A stretch of 64,000 bases of DNA, from assembly GCF_029894425.1 (NCBI RefSeq), contig NZ_JARXYJ010000001.1:1798001-1862000 (forward strand), written 5' to 3'. Every line of letters starts with the position of its first letter. The first letter of the stretch is position 1. The notes under the pieces were generated by a model. The model searched no databases and was not told where the DNA came from. It was given only the letters and a program-made list of their open reading frames with translations. This stretch comes from Streptomyces sp. SAI-127 (lineage in GTDB: Bacteria > Actinomycetota > Actinomycetes > Streptomycetales > Streptomycetaceae). Positions 34,817 to 42,882 of this stretch are shown here, one piece after another. Position numbers and translations under genes: made by a program.

Positions 34817-35971
34817 ATGAGCGGACGCGTCCACGAGACCCTCGCCGCCGCCCGGCTGGTGGACCACCACTGTCACGGGGTCGTCGTCGACGGCCTCGAC
34901 CGGACGGGCTTCGAGTCGCTGATCACCGAGGGCGCGGCCTGGCCGGGGATCTCCCCCTTCGACAGCCCCGTCGGCGTGGCGGTCCGCCGGCACTGCGCAC
35001 CCCTGCTGGACCTCCCGCGCCACGCGCCGCCCGACACCTACCTGGCCCGCCGCGCGGAACTCGGCCCGCAGGAGGTCAACCGCCGCTTCCTGGCCGCCGC
35101 GGGCACGGACGTGTTCTGCGTGGACACCGGGTACGCGCCGGAACGTCTCACCACACCGGCGGAGCTGGCAGCGGCCGCGGGCGGGACGGCGTACGAGATC
35201 GTGCGGCTGGAGGGTGTCGCGGAGGCGGTGGCGGCGCGGGGCGTGGAGCCGGACGCGTACGCGGACGAGTTCCGCGCGGCCGCTCTGGAGGCCGTGGGGC
35301 GGCCGGGTGTGGTGGCCGTGAAGTCGGTCGCCGCCTACCGCACCGGCTTCGACCTGGACCCCGCGCGCCCCTCGGACGCGGAGGTCGCGCGTGCCGCCGC
35401 CGACTGGCTCGCTCACGGTGGACGACTGGCCGATCCGGTTCTCGTACGGCATCTGCTGTGGACCGCCGTGGATCTGGGGCTGCCCCTTCAGCTGCACACC
35501 GGGTTCGGCGACAGCGACATCCGTATGCACCGGGTGGACCCGACCCACCTCACGGACTGGCTGCACCTGACCGCGGGCACGATCCCGGTCCTGCTGCTGC
35601 ACTGCTGGCCGTATCAGCGGCAGGCCGCCTATCTGGCCGCGGTGTTCGAGCAGGTGTACCTGGACGTGGGCCTCACCCTGCACTACGTCGGCCCCGCACG
35701 GTCCCGGGCGATCCTGGCGGAGGCGCTGGAGATCACGCCGTTCCGCAAGCTGCTGTACAGCTCCGACGCGTACGGGGTGGCCGAATTCCATCTGCTCGGC
35801 GCGCTGTCGTTCCGGCAGGGACTGGCCGGGCTGCTCCAGGAGCGGGTGGACACCGACGAGCTGAGCCTGCCGGACGCGTTGCGCGTCGCGGCCTGGGCGA
35901 GCGGGGACAACGCCCGCCGCCTCTACGGACTTCCCGCCCCGTCCCCCGTCCCACCAGGCGAGCGCGACTGA
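34817..35971 (+). CDS. Amidohydrolase of the FluG N-domain type
   Basis: This is a 384-residue metal-dependent hydrolase of the amidohydrolase-2 class. The HxH pair is H18/H20 (DHHCHGVVVDGLDRTG). Further His/Asp ligands lie in PLQLHTGFGDSD, LLLHCWPYQRQ and LYSSDAYGVAEF. The ATG at 34817 is only 2 bp past the glutamine synthetase-like stop, so translation is coupled. In fungi an equivalent domain is fused to a GS domain in FluG. The likely job is hydrolysis of an amide or imine made by, or acted on before, the ligase. The exact reaction is unknown. Confidence 0.88.
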   Translation: MSGRVHETLAAARLVDHHCHGVVVDGLDRTGFESLITEGAAWPGISPFDSPVGVAVRRHCAPLLDLPRHAPPDTYLARRAELGPQEVNRRFLAAAGTDVFCVDTGYAPERLTTPAELAAAAGGTAYEIVRLEGVAEAVAARGVEPDAYADEFRAAALEAVGRPGVVAVKSVAAYRTGFDLDPARPSDAEVARAAADWLAHGGRLADPVLVRHLLWTAVDLGLPLQLHTGFGDSDIRMHRVDPTHLTDWLHLTAGTIPVLLLHCWPYQRQAAYLAAVFEQVYLDVGLTLHYVGPARSRAILAEALEITPFRKLLYSSDAYGVAEFHLLGALSFRQGLAGLLQERVDTDELSLPDALRVAAWASGDNARRLYGLPAPSPVPPGERD

Positions 35972-36004
35972 GCGCCCGCCCTCCCCGGAAAGTATGATCT
36001 AGCA

Positions 36005-36541
36005 ATGTCTGACTTGACCGATACCACGCCCGGCTGGCTGAGCGCCGACGATCTCGAGCAGGCGCGCGCCCGGATGCCCATCCTGTACGTCGAGGCCGTG
36101 CCCGTGCGCGTCGACGACAACGGCGAAGTCACCAGCGTCGGCCTGCTGCTGCGCATCGGACCCGACGGAACGGTCAGCCGGACTCTGGTCTCCGGCCGCG
36201 TTCTGCACCACGAGCGGGTCCGGGACGCCCTGTTGCGCCACCTGGAGAAGGACCTGGGACCCGTGGCCCTGCCCCGGATCCCGTCCTCGCTTCAGCCGTT
36301 CACCGTGGCCGAGTACTTCCCCACTCAGGGGGTCACGCCGTTCCACGACCCGCGCCAGCACGCGGTGTCCCTCGCCTACGTCGTCCCGGTGACCGGCGAC
36401 TGCCGGCCCCGGCAGGACGCCCTGGACCTGGTGTGGTTCAGCCCGCAGGAGGCCCTGTCACCGGCGGTGGAGAGCGAGATGCCCGGCGGGCACGGGGTGC
36501 TGCTCAAGCAGGCGCTGGCCCATGTGGGCTGCGCGATCTGA
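36005..36541 (+). CDS. NUDIX-family DUF4916 protein
   Basis: This is 178 residues. It reads as the DUF4916 branch of the NUDIX fold (GWLSADDLEQARARMPILYV, VAEYFPTQGVTPFHDPRQHA, LVWFSPQEALSP). A standard NUDIX box (GX5EX7REUXEEXGU) is not visible, so hydrolase activity is doubtful. It lies 33 bp after the amidohydrolase and may be in the same transcript. Actinobacterial homologues are common and uncharacterised. Confidence 0.8.
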   Translation: MSDLTDTTPGWLSADDLEQARARMPILYVEAVPVRVDDNGEVTSVGLLLRIGPDGTVSRTLVSGRVLHHERVRDALLRHLEKDLGPVALPRIPSSLQPFTVAEYFPTQGVTPFHDPRQHAVSLAYVVPVTGDCRPRQDALDLVWFSPQEALSPAVESEMPGGHGVLLKQALAHVGCAI

Positions 36542-36550
36542 GGTCACCCG

Positions 36551-36880
36551 TCAGTCGGTCTCCTTGCGCTGCGTCGTACCGGGCTCGCCGCTGTCCCGCG
36601 TCCACTCGACGACGAGTTCGTCCTTGCTGCCGAAGCGGACCAGGTGGCTGCCGACGACTCCCTCCAGGAGATCGAGGTGCTCGGACTCCGTCTCCAGCGT
36701 CAGCAGCAGCGCATCCTCGGTGGCGGTGAGGGAGCCCTTGCCTCCGTTCTGGAAGAGCAGGCTGCCCTCACCGCTCTCCTCGTCCCACGTGGTCCGGCTG
36801 CGACGCCCGAGGTGCGAGGCGAGCTGCTTGCCGTAGCGGTGCGGGCGGTCGGTGGCGACGCGGGCTTCGGAGCGGGGCAT
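36551..36880 (-). CDS. DUF2218 protein
   Basis: This is a 109-residue protein opening MPRSEARVATDRPHRYGKQL with ASHLGRRSRTTWDEESGEG next, the DUF2218 pattern. C-terminal acidic and basic residues follow (DELVVEWTRDSGEPG). In several actinobacteria the family sits next to iron-siderophore reductase or ABC genes, but nothing of that kind is here. ATG 36880 is preferred over an in-frame extension to 36967. It converges with the DUF4916 gene; their stops are 9 bp apart. Confidence 0.8.
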   Translation of the reverse strand: MPRSEARVATDRPHRYGKQLASHLGRRSRTTWDEESGEGSLLFQNGGKGSLTATEDALLLTLETESEHLDLLEGVVGSHLVRFGSKDELVVEWTRDSGEPGTTQRKETD

Positions 36881-36988
36881 GGGTACTCCCAGGAGTGCGG
36901 TGGCGCGGTACGAACTCGATGCTGCCGCAACACCGGTCGTCCCACGTCCATTCCGCACCCCTCGCACACCGCAAGGTATGGGTGCGGC

Positions 36989-37927
36989 TCAGGTGCGGGT
37001 CTTGCTCGTCATGGAGAACTCGTCGGCCTCCGCCAGGTCGAAGTCGCCATGGTCGCTGCCCAGGCCCTGCGCCACCAGCGCCGCCGCGGCACTGCCCAGA
37101 ATCGCCGCCTCGCGTGGCGTACGGTCCAGGCCCACCCCGCGCAGGAAGCCCGCCGAGAAGGCGTCGCCGCAGCCGGTGGTGTCGACGACCTCGACCTCGA
37201 AGGCGGGGATGGTCTCCGTGCCCTCGGCGGTGACCAGGAGGGCGCCGTCGCCGCCACGGGTGACCGCGACCAGGCCCACACCCCCGGCCAGGAACTTCTT
37301 CGCACCGGTCACAAGGTCGTCTTCCTCACTGAAGCCGAGGACCTGGTCCTCGTTGGGGAGCAGGAAGTCGACGTACGGGAGCAGCGGTTCGATCTGGTCG
37401 AAGGTGCCGAGCTCACCCGGCGCGAGGAGGTCCACCGAGGTGGTGACGCCGTGATCCTTGGCGTGCGCCAGGATGCGGGCGGCGACCTCGGCGCCGATCA
37501 GTTCGGGGCCGCCGAGGTGGAGGTGGCTCGCCTCGGCGACCGCGTCCCAGGGCACGTCGTCGAGGCCGTAGGTGATGTTGGCGCCGAGCAGGTGGAGGGT
37601 GGGGCGGTCACCGTTGGGCCGGATGGGCAGGACGGTCGCGGAGGTGGAGGTGTCGATACGGCGGACGAGCAACTCGGTGTCGATCCCCGCCTTGTCGAGG
37701 AGCTGCGTGAGCAGGTCGCCCGTCGGGTCGGTGCCGATCGCCCCGGCGGTGCGCACCGAGGCGCCCAGCTTGGCGAGGGTCAGGGCGGTGCCCGCGGCCG
37801 TGCCGGCGGCGGTCATGCGGATGTCCTCGACCAGGGTCGCGCCCTGGCCCTCGGGTATCTCCTCGACCGGACGTACCAGCACGTCCAGCACGTGCACACC
37901 CATGGTGACGACGTTCTGTGCCTTCAT
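36989..37927 (-). CDS. PfkB-family carbohydrate kinase
   Basis: This is a 312-residue sugar or nucleoside kinase. The N-terminal glycine motif is modified (MTAAGTAAGTALTLAKLGA), and the C-terminal PfkB signature DTTGCGDAFSAGFLRGVGL holds the catalytic Asp and anion hole. ATG 37927 overlaps the aldolase stop (ATGA), so the kinase is translated after the aldolase. Kinase plus class II aldolase is the core of pathways for fuculose, rhamnulose, 5-deoxyribose and similar sugars: the kinase phosphorylates, and the aldolase splits to dihydroxyacetone phosphate and an aldehyde. Which sugar is not clear. Confidence 0.9.
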   Translation of the reverse strand: MKAQNVVTMGVHVLDVLVRPVEEIPEGQGATLVEDIRMTAAGTAAGTALTLAKLGASVRTAGAIGTDPTGDLLTQLLDKAGIDTELLVRRIDTSTSATVLPIRPNGDRPTLHLLGANITYGLDDVPWDAVAEASHLHLGGPELIGAEVAARILAHAKDHGVTTSVDLLAPGELGTFDQIEPLLPYVDFLLPNEDQVLGFSEEDDLVTGAKKFLAGGVGLVAVTRGGDGALLVTAEGTETIPAFEVEVVDTTGCGDAFSAGFLRGVGLDRTPREAAILGSAAAALVAQGLGSDHGDFDLAEADEFSMTSKTRT

Positions 37928-38601
37928 CGGTTCCCCTCCTGTGCGGATTGCGTGGTGCCGTAGTTGCGGGCGAGGGCGGCCTCGAGCACCGCGATCTGCT
38001 GCTGTTCGTCGAGGATGCGGGGCTGCCCCAGGGCGGCCGCGCGCTGGTAGACACCGCAGGCCCACTCCAGGAGCAGGGCGTGCTCGACCGCCTTCTCGAG
38101 GGTCGGGGCGTGGGTCACCGCACCGTGGTTGGCCATCAGGGCCGCACCGCGCCCCTCCAGCGCGGTGAGGACCGACTCGGCGAGATCCGGGGTGCCGAAG
38201 GTGGCGTACGGCGCGACCCGGACGGTGCCGCCGAGGGCCAGCAACTGGTAGTGGATGCAAGGCAGTTCGTCGAGGACGAGGGAGAGCGCGGTGGCCATCG
38301 GGGCGTGGGTGTGCACGACGGCGGCGGTGCCGTACCGGCGGTAGACGCCCAGGTGGAGGTCGAGTTCCGAGGTGGGCAGCAGGCTTCCGGCCACGATCTC
38401 TCCGTCGAGGTCCACCACGGTCACCTGGTCCGGGGTGAGCTCGGCCAAGACGGCTCCCGTCGCGGTGATCGCCACGTGGTCCTCGACGCGTACGCTGACA
38501 TTGCCCGCCGTACCGATGAGCAGTCCCTCGGCTCCCAGACGGCGGCAGGCGTCCGCGACGGCGGCCCGCTCCTCGCTCAGCACCGGGCTTGAGTCGGTCA
38601 T
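37924..38601 (-). CDS. Class II aldolase/adducin-family protein, fuculose-phosphate aldolase-like
   Basis: This is 225 residues. The family signature LLIGTAGNVSVRVEDHVAIT and the zinc ligands in VVHTHAPMATALS and LMANHGAVTHAPTLEKAVEH are present, with the acidic residue in TSELDLHLGVY. It splits a ketose 1-phosphate into dihydroxyacetone phosphate and an aldehyde. A PfkB kinase gene follows with a four-base overlap, and a TetR gene is divergent 93 bp away and probably represses the pair. Confidence 0.9.
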   Translation of the reverse strand: MTDSSPVLSEERAAVADACRRLGAEGLLIGTAGNVSVRVEDHVAITATGAVLAELTPDQVTVVDLDGEIVAGSLLPTSELDLHLGVYRRYGTAAVVHTHAPMATALSLVLDELPCIHYQLLALGGTVRVAPYATFGTPDLAESVLTALEGRGAALMANHGAVTHAPTLEKAVEHALLLEWACGVYQRAAALGQPRILDEQQQIAVLEAALARNYGTTQSAQEGNR

Positions 38602-38694
38602 GCGCGCGACGCTAACCTAAACCTGAAACAAAGTCACGTTCACGTTCGGAGGTTGTCGCGTGAGGTGGTCACGTGAGTGAGCGGAGGTCGTCCC
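38602..38694. promoter_or_regulatory. Divergent promoter between aldolase and TetR genes
   Basis: These 93 bp hold AT-richer sequence (TAACCTAAACCTGAAACAAAG) and a short direct repeat (CACGTT twice, 38635-38647). No perfect dyad stands out. It is the expected site of TetR control. Confidence 0.35.
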
Positions 38695-39354
38695 GTGGCT
38701 GAGTCCACCCCGGACGCCGACCCGGCCGCATGGGTCGCCTCCCTGCGCCGCACTCCCCAACAGGCCCGCAGCCGGGCCCGGTTGGCCAGGGTTCTCGAAG
38801 CCGCGGAGCGCATCCTGGTCGAGGAGGGCGTCGAGTCGCTCACCACGACCCGGATCGCGTCCGAGGCGCGGGTGTCGGTCGGCTCGCTGTACCAGTACCT
38901 GCCCGACCGCGGGGCGATCATCGACGCGCTCGCGGCCGGCTACTTCGCCAAGCTGGAAGCGGCGATGGACGCGCTCGTCGAGGCCGCGGCCACCGAGCAA
39001 TGGGAGGACCCGGTCGGCGTCCTCATCGACGCGTACGCGGAGATCTACCGCACCGAACACGGCTTCCGCGCCCTGTGGTTCGGCAGCGGACTGACCGAGC
39101 GGACCCGGGCCGCGGACCGCGAGCACAAGCGCCGGATGGCCGACGGGATCCGCCGCATCCTGCTCGCACTGCGGCTCGCCGAGGACGACGAGACCCTCGC
39201 CCGCGTCTGCCACGCCGCGATCCTCGCCGCCGACGCCCTCGCCCAGGAGGCCTTCCGCCGGGAAACGAAGGGGGACGAGGCGCTGCTCGAGGAGACCAAG
39301 ATCCTGCTGCGCGGTTATCTCACGGACATCGCGGCGCGGTACAACGGGTCCTGA
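38695..39354 (+). CDS. TetR-family transcriptional regulator
   Basis: This is 219 residues. The helix-turn-helix (LTTTRIASEARVSVGSLYQY) lies at about residues 45-65, after an amphipathic first helix (ARVLEAAERILVEEGVE). The C-terminal ligand domain has the TetR_C pattern with many acidic and Arg residues. GTG 38695 has a GGAGG box 8 bp upstream. It faces away from the aldolase-kinase pair, so the sugar or its phosphate may be the inducer. A DUF1905 gene follows on the same strand. Confidence 0.9.
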   Translation: MAESTPDADPAAWVASLRRTPQQARSRARLARVLEAAERILVEEGVESLTTTRIASEARVSVGSLYQYLPDRGAIIDALAAGYFAKLEAAMDALVEAAATEQWEDPVGVLIDAYAEIYRTEHGFRALWFGSGLTERTRAADREHKRRMADGIRRILLALRLAEDDETLARVCHAAILAADALAQEAFRRETKGDEALLEETKILLRGYLTDIAARYNGS

Positions 39355-39378
39355 CGTCTTCTGCGCAACGGGGGTCCG

Positions 39379-39666
39379 ATGCAGCTCACCTTCACCGGCC
39401 GGGTGATCGAATGGCGCGGCCCGTCGCCCTACTACTTCGTCCCGGTACCCGACCAGGAGTCCGCCGACATCGGTGAGGTGGCCCGGATGGCCACCTACGG
39501 CTGGGGCGTGATCCCGGTCGAGGCCCGGATCGGCGAGGTCACCTTCACGACGTCGCTGTTCCCGAAGGACGGCGGCTATCTGCTGCCGCTCAAGAACGCG
39601 GTGCGCAGGCCGGAGGGGCTCGACGCGGGGGACGACGTGAGGGTGGAGATGACGGTCCGCTTCTAG
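39379..39666 (+). CDS. DUF1905 protein
   Basis: This is a compact 95-residue beta-rich protein (MQLTFTGRVIEWRGPSPYYF, VPVEARIGEVTFTTSLFPKD, DDVRVEMTVRF), the DUF1905 pattern. Homologues often occur fused to YdeI-type domains or beside TetR genes. Its role is unknown. It follows the TetR stop by 24 bp with a GGGGGT-type box and is likely co-transcribed. Confidence 0.82.
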   Translation: MQLTFTGRVIEWRGPSPYYFVPVPDQESADIGEVARMATYGWGVIPVEARIGEVTFTTSLFPKDGGYLLPLKNAVRRPEGLDAGDDVRVEMTVRF

Positions 39667-39713
39667 GCCTACGGGTCTCCGGCACCACGACCAGCGACAC
39701 GTATCGTGCAGCC

Positions 39714-40742
39714 GTGACCGAGACCGAGCCCCTGCGGCTGCCCGACATGCCGTTGCACGATCCGTTCGTCGTCGCCGACGCCGAGACGCGGACGTACCAC
39801 CTCTACACCTCCAACGAGCCGTCCGTGTCGGGGGTGGAGGGCGTCGGGACGATGGTCTACCGCAGTCGGGATCTGCGGGACTGGGCGCGGCCCGTCGTCG
39901 TGTTCCGGACGGACGAGCAGGAGGGGATCTGGGCCCGGGACGGCGGGTGGGCGCCGGAGGTGCACGCGTGGGGTGGCAGGTACTACCTGTTCACCACGCT
40001 GCACGACGAGGGCCGGGCGCTGCCGGTGCCACCGGCCGAGCGGTGGGGCACGCCCTTCCAGCTGCCGAACCACGCGCGCGGCACGATCACGGCGGTGTCC
40101 GACTCGCTGCTCGGGCCCTTCACCGTCGTCGACCCGTCCGGACCCACTCCGCCCGCGCGTCTCATGACCCTCGACGGCACGCTCCACGTCGATCCGGCCG
40201 GGCAGCCCTGGATGGTGTACGCGCACGAGTGGCTGCAGACCGTCGACGGGACGATGGAAGCCGTCCGCCTGGCTCCCGATCTGACCGCGACGGTCGGCGA
40301 GCCCGTCTTTCTGTTCAAGGGCTCGGACGCGTTCTGGCTCGGTGAACAGATCCCCGCGGGCGTACCGCACCAGCTCGCGCCCTACGTCACCGACGGCCCG
40401 CAGCTCCACCGCACCCCTGACGGTGCCCTCCTCATGCTGTGGTCGACGTACGAGAAGAACACGGCCGGTGCGGACGGCACCGTCAGCGGCGGTTACGTGC
40501 AGACCTACGCCGTCTCCAAGTCCGGTGAGCTGACCGGCCCTTGGGAGCAGCGCCGGCCGCTGGTCCGGGACGACAGCGGGCACGGGATGCTGTTTTGGAC
40601 CTTCGACGGCCGGCTGATGATGATCCTTCACCGTCCCTTCGAGAACGCCCGCGGCAAGCTGTACGAGATGCAGGTCGAGGGCGACGAGCTGCGGGTGCTG
40701 CGGCAGTGCACCGACCTGGACGGCGACGACATCACCGCCTGA
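39714..40742 (+). CDS. GH43-like glycosidase, intracellular
   Basis: This is a 342-residue five-bladed beta-propeller enzyme. The catalytic base is D16 in LHDPFVVADAETRTYHLYTS, with GGWAPEVHAWGGRYYLF and DGTLHVDPAGQPWMVYAHEW following in family order. The length fits a single GH43 domain, and there is no signal peptide. GTG 39714 is the start. Likely activities are alpha-L-arabinofuranosidase or beta-xylosidase on imported oligosaccharides. Its last 11 bp overlap the convergent GH127/146 gene. It sits at the edge of the arabinose-type locus. Confidence 0.86.
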   Translation: MTETEPLRLPDMPLHDPFVVADAETRTYHLYTSNEPSVSGVEGVGTMVYRSRDLRDWARPVVVFRTDEQEGIWARDGGWAPEVHAWGGRYYLFTTLHDEGRALPVPPAERWGTPFQLPNHARGTITAVSDSLLGPFTVVDPSGPTPPARLMTLDGTLHVDPAGQPWMVYAHEWLQTVDGTMEAVRLAPDLTATVGEPVFLFKGSDAFWLGEQIPAGVPHQLAPYVTDGPQLHRTPDGALLMLWSTYEKNTAGADGTVSGGYVQTYAVSKSGELTGPWEQRRPLVRDDSGHGMLFWTFDGRLMMILHRPFENARGKLYEMQVEGDELRVLRQCTDLDGDDITA

Positions 40743-42840
40743 GGCGCGCGTTCTGTGCGGCGGTGATCACCCGGTCCCGTTCGGTGGTGCTCAGCAGCCC
40801 TTCGGAGGCCCAGGTGCCGGCAAGGGCGCGTACCGCTTGCACGAACACTCCCGAGGACGCGAAGGGCGCCTGTGCCCAGAGCACGTCGAGGAAGGTCAGG
40901 CCGTCACCGCGGGCCCGGTTCGGGACGCCCGAGTCGCTCCGGCCGAAGAGGATGAGCGGTTCGGCGCGCTTGAAGTAGGCGTGGTAGCGGGTGTCGTCCG
41001 CGAGGTGGAAGGGGGCGAGGGTGAGGCCGTGCGTGGTGAAGTGCAGCGGGCGGCCCTCGGGGCGGATCGCGTCGGCCAGGTCGCCGCGGAGTGTGAGGTC
41101 CTTGTAGAAGGAGAACTCCCGGAAGGCCGTGGCCGGGCTCTGGGCGACCAGCAGGACCGGGCCGTGGAAGAGCGACTGGACCGTCGGATCGTCCAAGGCC
41201 CGCTCGATGCGCAGGCGGTAGGGGGTGGAGAGGCCGACCCGGTCGCCGGTCCGCCAGTCCCTGTTCAGGCTGAGGTAGCTGCCCGGCGCCGCCGCGACCC
41301 GCTGCCGTACGCCGTTGACCGTGACGGTGACGCCTGCCGTGGCCCAGGAGGGGATGCGGAGTCTCAGGTCCAGTCTGCCGCCGCCCTCGCGGAAGGTCAG
41401 GGTACGCACGCCCTCGTACGGATAGGCGCTGCTCTGCTCGACGACGAGCCCGCGTTCCGGCCAGCGCAGGGTCGAGGCGACGTGGAGGTTGACGTACAGG
41501 GCGGTGCCGTCGGCGGAGCGGAAGTAGATCGAGTCCTGGTACTTGGTGTGGTTCTCCATGCCGGTGCCACCGCAGCAGGTTCCGGTGTTGTCGTACTCGC
41601 GCACCACTCCCGGGCCCATCCCGACGAAGTAGGTGACCTCCGGGCTGCTCGTGCTGGGGACGTCCCGGCGGGAGGCGAGGATGTGGTTGGTCAGGCCGCG
41701 TTCGTAGTAGTCCGTGTACTGGGGATCCGGGTCGCGGAAGAAGAGCTGTCGGCTCAGCTTGAGCATGTTGTACGTCGCGCAGGTCTCGGCGTTGTTGTCG
41801 CCCAGGGTGGCCGCGACGGCGCCCCTGGCACGGAACATCTCGCCCTGTCCCGTGCCGCCCAGGCTGTAGGTGCGGGGGCCTGCGACCATGCCCCAGAAGT
41901 TACGGGCCGCGGCGGCGTACCGCGGCTCCCCGGTGTGGTCGGACAGCCGGATGTAGCCGGTGAACTGGGGGATGTGCTGGTTGGCGTGGCGCCCGTCGAG
42001 GATGTCCCGGTTCTCGGCACAGGCGTCCAGCAGTGCGGTGTTGTCGAAGCAGCGGGCGGCGGCGAGGTGTTCGGGACGCCCGGTGAGGGCGTACAGGTCG
42101 GCCAGCACCTCGTTCATTCCGCCGTACTCACCGGCGATGTAGATCGACCACATGCGCTCCAGCTGGGCCTTGGGCAACCGGCTCAGGCGGCTGTGCACCC
42201 AGTCACCCATCCCCGAGGCGATCCGCAGCGCCTGCTGGTTGCCGCCCAGGGTGTGCGCGTCGAGCAGGCCTCGCATGATCTTGTGACAGGTGTAGTACGG
42301 CGCCCAGATCGTGGGGTACGTCGTGTAGCTCTCCAGCAGGATGAACTGCGTCTCCGGGTACGCCGCCAGATAGCCCGGATGGCTCGGTTTCGGTGAGCCG
42401 TGCTCCGCGAAGGCCTGCCGGCACTCGTCCAGCGCGGTGACCAGGTGGTCGAGCTTGGCCTTGAGGGCGGTCTCCCGGGTATCGGCGTACGCCTGGGCGA
42501 CGAGGGTCAGGAAGTGGCCGCCGTAGTGGCCGCGCAGATTGCCGTCGGCGGTCTCCCAGCCGCCGGGCGGCCGGGCACCGCGGGTGTCGAGGCCCGCGTT
42601 GGCGCGGAAGACGGCCAGGATGCGGTCGGCGGGGTAGGAGCGGGCGTAGTCGAGCATGAGGTCGCGCTTGCGGCGGAACACGCCCTCGCCGAGGGTCACT
42701 TGGTCGAGGGGGAACGGCTGCACGGCCCAGTCCGGCGCCGCGGCGGCGTAGGACGGGGTGGCGATCTGCGCGAGGGGCACGGAGGCCGCTGTTGCAGCGG
42801 CCAGGCCCAACACATGTCTACGGGTGGGGGGTTGAGGCAT
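40732..42840 (-). CDS. Secreted beta-L-arabinofuranosidase-type enzyme (GH127/GH146)
   Basis: This is 702 residues, Tat-exported (TRRHVLGLAAATAASVPLA). The (alpha/alpha)6 barrel carries the zinc-thiolate catalytic set: E352 and C354 (NNAETCATYN), C422 and C423 (GTCCGGTGMENH). In HypBA1 of GH127 one of the paired cysteines is the nucleophile on a zinc centre. The C-terminal beta-sandwich follows (IPSWATAGVTVTVNG). Length and signal suggest the GH146 branch, acting outside the cell on beta-L-arabinofuranosides of extensin or pectin side chains. It is the last gene of the transporter unit, separated from the next GH127 gene by 42 bp. Confidence 0.9.
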   Translation of the reverse strand: MPQPPTRRHVLGLAAATAASVPLAQIATPSYAAAAPDWAVQPFPLDQVTLGEGVFRRKRDLMLDYARSYPADRILAVFRANAGLDTRGARPPGGWETADGNLRGHYGGHFLTLVAQAYADTRETALKAKLDHLVTALDECRQAFAEHGSPKPSHPGYLAAYPETQFILLESYTTYPTIWAPYYTCHKIMRGLLDAHTLGGNQQALRIASGMGDWVHSRLSRLPKAQLERMWSIYIAGEYGGMNEVLADLYALTGRPEHLAAARCFDNTALLDACAENRDILDGRHANQHIPQFTGYIRLSDHTGEPRYAAAARNFWGMVAGPRTYSLGGTGQGEMFRARGAVAATLGDNNAETCATYNMLKLSRQLFFRDPDPQYTDYYERGLTNHILASRRDVPSTSSPEVTYFVGMGPGVVREYDNTGTCCGGTGMENHTKYQDSIYFRSADGTALYVNLHVASTLRWPERGLVVEQSSAYPYEGVRTLTFREGGGRLDLRLRIPSWATAGVTVTVNGVRQRVAAAPGSYLSLNRDWRTGDRVGLSTPYRLRIERALDDPTVQSLFHGPVLLVAQSPATAFREFSFYKDLTLRGDLADAIRPEGRPLHFTTHGLTLAPFHLADDTRYHAYFKRAEPLILFGRSDSGVPNRARGDGLTFLDVLWAQAPFASSGVFVQAVRALAGTWASEGLLSTTERDRVITAAQNARLRR

Positions 42841-42882
42841 GCCCAGTTCTCCGATCGTCGGTCTCGTCTGTGCTCGTCCTCG

